In this document: positions 58,324 to 64,000 of the stretch, one piece after another
How positions within the stretch are numbered: the stretch's first letter is position 1
Layout: every line of letters begins with the position of its first letter
Assembly (NCBI RefSeq): GCF_000686125.1
Contig: NZ_JMMA01000002.1
Coordinates: 2,728,001-2,792,000, forward strand
Origin: Ruminococcus sp. NK3A76
GTDB lineage: Bacteria > Bacillota > Clostridia > Oscillospirales > Ruminococcaceae
Direction: 5' to 3'
DNA length: 64,000 nt
Program-made: the position numbers and the translations under genes
The notes under the pieces: generated by a model
Told to the model about the DNA's origin: nothing
The model's input: only the letters and a program-made list of their open reading frames with translations
Databases searched by the model: none

Positions 58324-58962
58324 TTATGCTCCCCTCGGGCTGTAGGTAACTGTGAACTCTGCCTTGTGAGGCTCGCCGTCCTTTGTTTCGAGCATAACTG
58401 CCTTGTCTATAGTTATCGGGTAAACAGGCGATGCCAGCTCGCCCATAGAGTTTGCCGTTCTCTCGCATTTTAAGAACTCGTCTACCACGTCCATGCCCTC
58501 AACTACCTCGCCGAAGGCTGCATATCTGCCGTCAAGAGAAGCGCTCTTGTCTGCAAAGCAGATAAAGAACGAGCTTGAGCCGCTGTCATTTCCCTCGCCT
58601 CTTGAAACGCCTACTATGCCTCTCTTGAAGGAAAGGTCGTTCTTTACGCCGTTGCCGGAAAACTCGCCCTTGATAGTGTCTGATGTCTTGCCGTCAACGC
58701 CTACGCCGCCCTGAGCCATAAAGCCCTCAACTATCCTGTGGAAAAGCGTTCCGTCATAGAAGCCGTCATTTACGAGCTTTTCAAAGTTCTCGCAGCTTAT
58801 CGGCGCATATTCGGGGTAGAGCGCAATAACAAACTTGCCTGTCTTCTCATAGCCTGACTTTTTCTGCGATGATGCCGAGCTGTCCGAGTCACCGCACGAT
58901 GCCATGCAAAGCCCTATAGCCGCTGTAAGCACTATAGCTATTACTTTTCTGAAAAGTTTCAT
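58324..58962 (-). CDS. Cyclophilin-type peptidyl-prolyl isomerase lipoprotein
   Basis: A 212-residue surface-anchored cyclophilin, probably assisting folding of exported proteins. Lipobox MASC (Cys23), short linker, then the domain with NFEKLVNDGFYDGTLFHRIVEGFMAQGG (Arg of FHR is catalytic), SSSFFICFAD and AAFGEVVEGMDVVDE. ATG behind AAGGAGG. Twelve bases after the preceding gene. Confidence 0.92.
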   Translation of the reverse strand: MKLFRKVIAIVLTAAIGLCMASCGDSDSSASSQKKSGYEKTGKFVIALYPEYAPISCENFEKLVNDGFYDGTLFHRIVEGFMAQGGVGVDGKTSDTIKGEFSGNGVKNDLSFKRGIVGVSRGEGNDSGSSSFFICFADKSASLDGRYAAFGEVVEGMDVVDEFLKCERTANSMGELASPVYPITIDKAVMLETKDGEPHKAEFTVTYSPRGA

Positions 58963-58974
58963 GATAATTCCTCC

Positions 58975-59478
58975 TTAGTTGTCTCCTATCCTCTTTACCA
59001 GCTTTACCGTGCAGAGGATGCCAAGTATCATCACGGCTATCATGCCGAAAAGAAGCGCTGTCCATGTTCCGGAAAGCGTTTGCAGATACTCTGTCTCCGA
59101 GCTGCCGCCGATTATCTTCTTTGCAGTCTCAGTCTTTCCAAGCCCCTCAAAGAACATAACAAGGAAAAACTGTAGATTGACTATGTTTATGACAGTAGTC
59201 GCCGCAAGCACCACACCGTGACCTACACCTGCAAAATGCTCGGTCTTTCTGTAGTAGTTGAATGCCAGTATCATCTGCACGACTACGAATACAAAGTATG
59301 CAAAGAATATCGCCGACATGACTGTTGCAAGCGTTCTGTTCTCAGTCTCTGTCATTTTAGGGAATATCACCGCACCTGCGCCTGCACAGCCTACCGTGTA
59401 CGCAAAGAGCCCTATTCCCAAGCCCCTGTATGCCTTCTCTGCCCCGGTCAGGGGCTCCTTCTTTATCTTTTTGCCCAT
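58975..59478 (-). CDS. Four-helix membrane protein of unknown function
   Basis: A 167-residue membrane protein with four hydrophobic segments (about 20-42, 50-72, 85-110, 138-160) and a basic N-terminus. Its ATG shares one base with the stop of the CNNM gene (TAATG), so translation is coupled. I do not recognise it. Confidence 0.7.
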   Translation of the reverse strand: MGKKIKKEPLTGAEKAYRGLGIGLFAYTVGCAGAGAVIFPKMTETENRTLATVMSAIFFAYFVFVVVQMILAFNYYRKTEHFAGVGHGVVLAATTVINIVNLQFFLVMFFEGLGKTETAKKIIGGSSETEYLQTLSGTWTALLFGMIAVMILGILCTVKLVKRIGDN

Positions 59479-60734
59479 TATGTGCTGCCTTCTTTCTCTT
59501 TGTCTATTATCCTTACCTTTATGCGGTCTATGCGCTGCTCGCCCTCCATTACGGCGGTGAGCTCGAACCTGCCCGCACAGGTCACTTCGTTGTTGTCAGG
59601 CACATGGCCGCAGACCTCCATGAGGTAGCCGCCCATAGAGTTCATATCGCTCTCTATCTCGTCCTCCTCTGCGCCTATGCGTTCAAGGAAGTCGCTGACC
59701 GACAGCTCTGCCGATATATCAAAGGTGTCGTCGCCAAGGCGGATAAACGAGGTGTCCTCCTCGTCGCTCTCGTCGTATATCTCGCCGACGAGCTCCTCAA
59801 TGATGTCTTCAAGGGTGCATATGCCCTCTGTTCCGCCGTACTGGTCAACGACCACCGCCATGTGTACCTTTTTGCGCTGCATCTGCCGCAGTGCCTGCGA
59901 GATGAGCTGCATCTCGCTTATGTATATAGGGGCGGTCATGATATCGGATATCGTCTGCCCCTCCTCGTGGTTTATGTAAAACTCGTAGAAGTCGCTTTGC
60001 AGGAGAATGCCGACTATCTTGTCTATCGTCTTTTCAAACACGGGTATTCGTGAGAATTTTGATTCTACGAATATCTCCCTGACAGTCTCGGGGTTCTCGC
60101 CTGCCTCGACGCCTATTATATTTATCCTCGGCACGAGTATCTGCGAAACGGCTGTCTCGTCAAATTCGAGCGCCGAGCGCACAAGCTCGCTTTCCGACTC
60201 CTCTAAAACGCCCTCGTCCTCTATCTCGTCGATGATGTATTTGAGCTCCTCCTCAGTGACGGAGGGCTCGTCGTTTTTAGCGCCGACAAGTGCCGACACG
60301 CCGTTTTTTATCATTGTGAATATCCACACAAGCGGCGATAGTATGAGCATTGCTGCTTTTAGCGGCGCTGCCATGAAAAGCGAAAAGCTCTCGGAGTTCT
60401 CTTTGGCAAGGCTTTTAGGGATTATCTCGCCGAAGATAAGCACCAGCACTGTCATGACAAGTGTGGCTATACCGACCGAGCCGCTGCCGAACTTATCGGT
60501 GAATATCACGGTGGCAAGTGCAGATGAAGCGATGTTCACGACGTTGTTGCCTATGAGTATACAGGTCAGCGCCTTGTCAAAATTCTCGGTTATCTCCAGC
60601 GCACGCTTTGCACTTTTATTGCCCTCGGCGGCGTAGTTTTTAAGCCTTATATGGTTTACCGACGAGAACGCCGTCTCAGTCGCCGAGCATATCGCCGACA
60701 GTATGAGAAGTATCGCTATAATAAAAATGTCCAT
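59478..60734 (-). CDS. CNNM/CBS/CorC hemolysin-family protein
   Basis: A 418-residue paralogue of the product of 1312-2649. DUF21 domain with four hydrophobic segments (about 1-20, 58-80, 85-105, 118-145) and FGEIIPKSLAKE; CBS pair at about 200-320 with DQYGGTEGICTLEDIIEELVGEI; and a CorC_HlyC C-terminus (MGGYLMEVCGHVPD). Probable Mg/Co homeostasis. First gene of a five-gene operon (CNNM, four-helix protein, cyclophilin, GtrA, lipoprotein). Its promoter at 60899-60927 is separated from it by element R13. Confidence 0.9.
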   Translation of the reverse strand: MDIFIIAILLILSAICSATETAFSSVNHIRLKNYAAEGNKSAKRALEITENFDKALTCILIGNNVVNIASSALATVIFTDKFGSGSVGIATLVMTVLVLIFGEIIPKSLAKENSESFSLFMAAPLKAAMLILSPLVWIFTMIKNGVSALVGAKNDEPSVTEEELKYIIDEIEDEGVLEESESELVRSALEFDETAVSQILVPRINIIGVEAGENPETVREIFVESKFSRIPVFEKTIDKIVGILLQSDFYEFYINHEEGQTISDIMTAPIYISEMQLISQALRQMQRKKVHMAVVVDQYGGTEGICTLEDIIEELVGEIYDESDEEDTSFIRLGDDTFDISAELSVSDFLERIGAEEDEIESDMNSMGGYLMEVCGHVPDNNEVTCAGRFELTAVMEGEQRIDRIKVRIIDKEKEGST

Positions 60735-60760
60735 TTAAAAACGACCACGACCCCTTTTTT

Positions 60761-60880
60761 ATAATGCATAATGCATAATTAAGAATGCATAATTACGGTA
60801 TCGCCCTTACGGGCGATGGATCTTTAGCCGCCGCAGGCGCACCTTCATTATGCATTGTGCATTATGCATTTTGCATTCAT
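60761..60880. repeat. Heptamer-bounded mosaic element R13
   Basis: Same heptamer family at both ends: forward TAATGCA (60761-60794) and inverted TGCATTA (60845-60880). Core: ACGGTATCGCCC/GGGCGAT hairpin and a GCCGCCGCAGGCGC hairpin, ending CACC. Lies between the CNNM promoter and its start codon. Confidence 0.85.
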
Positions 60881-60898
60881 TTTTGCATATATACATTT

Positions 60899-60963
60899 AT
60901 AATAGCACTATTTGTCTTTTTTGTCAATCAATAATTGACAAAAGCTCTGTTTCGTGGTATTAT
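60899..60963. promoter_or_regulatory. Back-to-back divergent promoters
   Basis: Minus strand: TTGACA (60927-60922), 17-base spacer, TATTAT (60904-60899), toward the CNNM operon. Plus strand: TTGACA (60935-60940), 17-base spacer, TATTAT (60958-60963), toward the ABC-F gene. The two -35 boxes lie in a perfect inverted repeat TTGTCAAT-5-ATTGACAA (60921-60941), so the promoters may compete or share a regulator. Confidence 0.85.
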
Positions 60964-61008
60964 AGAATGGTATTTGATGTTTTTTGACTTAATTGGAGGG
61001 TAAAGCTA

Positions 61009-62625
61009 ATGATAACAGTTTCAGACGTGAGCCTGAGCTTCGGCGGACAGGTACTTTTTAAAAACGTTGACCTTAAATTCTCAGAGGGCAACTGCTACGG
61101 CGTTATTGGCGCAAACGGCGCAGGCAAATCGACATTCCTTAAAATACTCAACGGCGAGCTTGAACCGACAACAGGCACGGTTTCCATGCCCAAGGACAAG
61201 CGTATGTCGGTATTAAAGCAGGATCACTTCGCATTTGACGAGTACACGGTGCTCGACACAGTTATAATGGGCAACAAGCGCCTTTATGACATCATGCGGG
61301 AAAAGGACGCACTCTATGCCAAGGAGGATTTCTCCGAGGAGGACGGCGAGAAGGCAGGCGCTTTGGAGAGCGAGTTTGCAGAATTAAACGGCTGGGAGGC
61401 TGAGTCTGACGCTTCCAAGCTAATTCAGGGCTTAGGTCTTGATGAGGGGATACTCTATTCTCAGATGTCGGGTCTCTCGGGCAACGAGAAGGTAAAGGTG
61501 CTGCTTGCGCAGGCGCTTTTCGGCAACCCTGACGTGATACTCCTTGACGAGCCTACCAACCACCTCGACATAGACGCTATACGCTGGCTGGAGGATTTCT
61601 TACAGGAATATTTCGGAACTGTCATCGTTGTATCGCACGACAGACACTTCCTAAATAATGTCTGCACCCACATCGTCGATATCGACTACACCAAGATAAA
61701 GATGTATGTCGGCAACTACGAGTTCTGGTACGAGTCGTCACAGATGATGCAGAGACTTATGAAGCAGCAGAACAAGAAGACCGAGGAGAAGATAAAGGAA
61801 TTACAGGAATTCGTTTCACGCTTCTCGGCCAACAAGTCAAAGTCCAAGCAGGCTACGGCAAGAAGAAAGCTGATAGACAAGCTCAGCGTAGAGGAGATGC
61901 CTGCTTCTTCAAGAAAATACCCCTTCATCGGCTTTGACATGGACAGAGAGCCCGGCAAGGACATAGTTCAGGTAGAAGGCATCTCAAAGACAGTTGACGG
62001 CGTAAAGCTGTTAAATAACATATCCTTCACCATAGGCCGAAACGACAAGGTGGCTTTCGTAGGTGAATCCGAGCAGGCTATCACGATGCTTTTCAAGATA
62101 CTCATGGAGGAGGAGCAGCCTGACGAGGGCACATTCCGCTGGGGACAGACTATCACCACATCGTACTTCCCCAAGGACAACAGCGAGTTCTTCAACGGCC
62201 ACAAGGAGAGCATAGTTGACTGGCTGCGCCCCTATTCAAGGTCGGAGATAACTGACACATATCTGCGTGGCTTCTTAGGGCGTATGCTTTTCTCGGGCGA
62301 TGACATCTACAAGCCCGTTGAGGTGCTCTCGGGCGGCGAAAAGGTAAGGTGTATGTTCTCACGCATGATGCTTTTCGGCTCTAACTGCCTTATACTTGAC
62401 AGACCTACAAACCACTTAGACCTTGAATCCATCACCGCTGTAAACAACGGTCTTCGTGACTTCAAGGGCGTTGTGATATTTGCTTCCCACGACCACGAGA
62501 TAATGCAGACAGTCGCAAACCGTGTCATCGAGATAACCGAGGACGGCTGCATCGACCGTGCAGGCACATACGAGGAATACCTCGAATGGAGACGTGAGAG
62601 AGGCATGAAGAGTTTTATAGAGTAA
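61009..62625 (+). CDS. ABC-F protein with degenerate second ATPase domain
   Basis: A 538-residue ABC-F protein closest to the YbiT-like branch; such proteins bind the ribosome and tune translation. NBD1: Walker A GANGAGKST near residue 40, signature LSGNEK, Walker B ILLDEPTNHLD, switch SHDRHF. A helical linker with KSKSKQATARRK follows. NBD2: the Walker A position reads GESEQAITMLF, without Lys-Ser/Thr, and Walker B reads LILDRPTNHLD with Arg for the catalytic Glu; only the LSGGEKVR signature and SHDHE are kept. NBD2 is unlikely to hydrolyse ATP. ATG behind GGAGGG. Own promoter at 60935-60963. Confidence 0.9.
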   Translation: MITVSDVSLSFGGQVLFKNVDLKFSEGNCYGVIGANGAGKSTFLKILNGELEPTTGTVSMPKDKRMSVLKQDHFAFDEYTVLDTVIMGNKRLYDIMREKDALYAKEDFSEEDGEKAGALESEFAELNGWEAESDASKLIQGLGLDEGILYSQMSGLSGNEKVKVLLAQALFGNPDVILLDEPTNHLDIDAIRWLEDFLQEYFGTVIVVSHDRHFLNNVCTHIVDIDYTKIKMYVGNYEFWYESSQMMQRLMKQQNKKTEEKIKELQEFVSRFSANKSKSKQATARRKLIDKLSVEEMPASSRKYPFIGFDMDREPGKDIVQVEGISKTVDGVKLLNNISFTIGRNDKVAFVGESEQAITMLFKILMEEEQPDEGTFRWGQTITTSYFPKDNSEFFNGHKESIVDWLRPYSRSEITDTYLRGFLGRMLFSGDDIYKPVEVLSGGEKVRCMFSRMMLFGSNCLILDRPTNHLDLESITAVNNGLRDFKGVVIFASHDHEIMQTVANRVIEITEDGCIDRAGTYEEYLEWRRERGMKSFIE

Positions 62626-62674
62626 TTGAAGATCGATAATTTACTCTTCATGTTATAGCCGAAAGGAAAAAAAT

Positions 62675-63256
62675 ATGGAAAACAAGATCGGTGAAATCGA
62701 ATCTAATATATCTTATGAGGAATATAAACTTGGTGTAAAATGCAGAAACAAGCATTGGGACACGTGTATCATAATAATTGCGATTATTTATATCCTGTCT
62801 TCTATTATGATCAAAGTATTGAACCCGGTTTTTAATTCTTGGAGCACTCTGCTTCTGATCATTGGCACATTTATTCTTATGGGATTTATCTTTTTAGCAC
62901 GAAACATAAAAAAGGCATATAAGGTTTTACAGGAAAACAAAAGCAATATAAACCATTACATTTTTTATGACGATCATATTTTCAGAGATAATGAAACATC
63001 CACCTCAAAAATCTACTATAACAAAATAAGCGAAGTATTTGAAGACGGAGAATATATTATTTGTTTTACCGAGATCAATAAGATGATGATCTTCAAAAAG
63101 ACCGACTGCTCTGAGCCGATCCTTAATAAGTTAAGAGATACTATAACAGAAGAAAAGAGATCTGAACAGAAACAACATAAAAATAAAGGTAATATCGCCT
63201 TTATTCTGCTCGGACTAATGCCAATAATCGTTACAGCACTTGCTGCAATTTTGTAA
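62675..63256 (+). CDS. YcxB-like membrane protein
   Basis: A 193-residue protein: two adjacent helices at about 32-50 and 57-77, a cytoplasmic domain of about 80 residues with IFYDDHIFRDNETSTSKIYYNKISEVFE (YcxB-like C-terminal pattern), and a third helix at the end. AT-rich codon use, unlike its neighbours. ATG with AAAGGAAAA upstream. Function unknown. Confidence 0.65.
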   Translation: MENKIGEIESNISYEEYKLGVKCRNKHWDTCIIIIAIIYILSSIMIKVLNPVFNSWSTLLLIIGTFILMGFIFLARNIKKAYKVLQENKSNINHYIFYDDHIFRDNETSTSKIYYNKISEVFEDGEYIICFTEINKMMIFKKTDCSEPILNKLRDTITEEKRSEQKQHKNKGNIAFILLGLMPIIVTALAAIL

Positions 63257-63292
63257 ATTCAGTTTGCCTACTGATTTCAAGGAGGAATAACT

Positions 63293-64000
63293 ATGCTTAA
63301 AGTCGCTAATATTTTCACAGATAATATGGTGCTCCAGCGTGACAAGAACATAGCCGTTTGGGGGCTTGATGACAAGGGCAGAAAGGTCACTGTCACCCTT
63401 AACGGCGTGTCGGTTTCGGCTGCGGCAGACGATAACAACAAGTGGATCTGCACGCTTCCGCCTATGAGCGCAGGCGGCGAGTACGAGATGACCGTTTCTG
63501 ACGGCTTCAACAGCTTCACCTTCAAGGGGATTATGATAGGCGAAGTATGGCTCTGCGGCGGACAGTCGAACATGGAGCTTGAATTGCAGAACGAGGTACA
63601 CGGCAAGGACGTGCTCAAAGACCTTGACGAGAGCTGCAACGTGCGCTTTTACTACACACAGAAGCGTGGCTATATTGATGAGATGTTCTATGCTGACGAG
63701 GCAAACAACTGCTGGGCAAAGGCAGGCGCTGAGAGCTCGAAGGCGTGGAGCGCTGTGGGCTTTTACTTTGCAAGAAAGCTCGCCAGAGAACTCGGCGTGA
63801 CTGTAGGCCTTATAGGCTGCAACTGGGGCGGCACATCTGCTTCTGCTTGGGTAGACAGAGCGACCCTTGAGCGTGACAGCGAGCTTAGATCATACCTTGA
63901 TGAGTACGAAGAAAAGATAGCAGGCAAGAGCCTTTCACAGCAGCTCAAAGAATACCGTGACTACGAGCGCTATGCTGCCGAGTGGGATAAAAAGGCCGGA
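63293..64000 (+). CDS. SASA-domain sialate O-acetylesterase-like enzyme, 5' part
   Basis: The first 236 codons of a carbohydrate esterase of the SASA type (sialate 9-O-acetylesterase or acetyl-xylan-type esterase). N-terminal beta domain (MLKVANIFTDNMVLQRDKNI), then the SGNH-like catalytic start EVWLCGGQSNME near residue 90 with the nucleophilic Ser, and VGLIGCNWGGTSASAWVD near 183, both typical. No signal peptide, so cytoplasmic. ATG at 63293 with AAGGAGGAA seven bases upstream. The remainder with the catalytic Asp/His lies beyond the window. Confidence 0.88.
   Translation, partial: MLKVANIFTDNMVLQRDKNIAVWGLDDKGRKVTVTLNGVSVSAAADDNNKWICTLPPMSAGGEYEMTVSDGFNSFTFKGIMIGEVWLCGGQSNMELELQNEVHGKDVLKDLDESCNVRFYYTQKRGYIDEMFYADEANNCWAKAGAESSKAWSAVGFYFARKLARELGVTVGLIGCNWGGTSASAWVDRATLERDSELRSYLDEYEEKIAGKSLSQQLKEYRDYERYAAEWDKKAG

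Overview
The window looks like a chromosomal segment of a gut or rumen Ruminococcus-type firmicute (Oscillospiraceae). The evidence is a sporulation gene (spoIIP), a CIRCE-controlled htpG, and a carbohydrate set typical of plant-polymer and oligosaccharide users: cytoplasmic GH94 cellobiose phosphorylase, class II xylose isomerase, two GH13 debranching enzymes and a SASA-type esterase. Most genes are moderately GC-rich with clear AGGAGG ribosome sites and TTGACA-17-TATAAT promoters. I saw no tRNA, rRNA, CRISPR array, prophage or full insertion sequence. The species call is inference.

Layout. 1-9.2 kb: 5' end of secD, a CNNM/CBS protein, a transglutaminase-like lipoprotein with a 49-residue membrane peptide, a TTG-started EAL protein with an unusual repeat tail, a DinB-like protein and spoIIP. 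9.2-18.2 kb: VanY-type carboxypeptidase; a MraY-like transferase, LPG-synthase-like membrane protein, CDP-alcohol transferase and phosphatidylserine decarboxylase (envelope and phospholipid block); type I pullulanase. 18.2-25 kb: anaerobic glycerol-3-phosphate dehydrogenase-like trio (GlpA-like, FAD oxidoreductase, DUF1667), then a TraB/GumN lipoprotein behind a Nat-type ABC exporter. 25-31.4 kb: xylA, a DUF1508 protein, a spermidine-synthase-like protein, glgX-type debranching enzyme, hemolysin III. 31.4-44.6 kb: a VWA protein with a Cys-less protease-like tail, a frameshifted solute-binding protein behind a GGDKF receptor, proBA, a NUDIX/dehydrogenase operon, an EAL receptor and bioY. 44.6-51.3 kb: a MITE, metY with a structured leader and small upstream ORF, a giant membrane protein and a CPBP protease. 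51.3-64 kb: htpG, a candidate type I toxin-antitoxin locus, cellobiose phosphorylase, a Phd/PIN module, an envelope operon ending in a CNNM protein, an ABC-F protein with a broken second ATPase domain, and the start of an esterase gene.

The most unusual feature is a family of at least 16 intergenic mosaic elements. They are bounded by short heptanucleotide arrays of four kinds (TAACAGG, TGAATAG, TAATGCA, TAAAGAA). The arrays obey a polarity rule: the left array is in stop-codon-bearing orientation and the right array is its reverse. Each array meets the core at GAGGTG or CACCTC, and the cores are rearranged hairpin modules. Because the period is 7 and every heptamer carries a stop codon, three units put a stop in all three frames for a ribosome entering from either side. 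The arrays overlap or abut gene ends (spoIIP, bioY) and sit between promoters and genes.

Other candidate systems are a 32-codon hydrophobic toxin with a convergent ~125-nt RNA, a 172-bp MITE flanked by TTAA, a period-10 TATACAA array next to spoIIP, and c-di-GMP proteins in which both GGDEF-like domains are degenerate.
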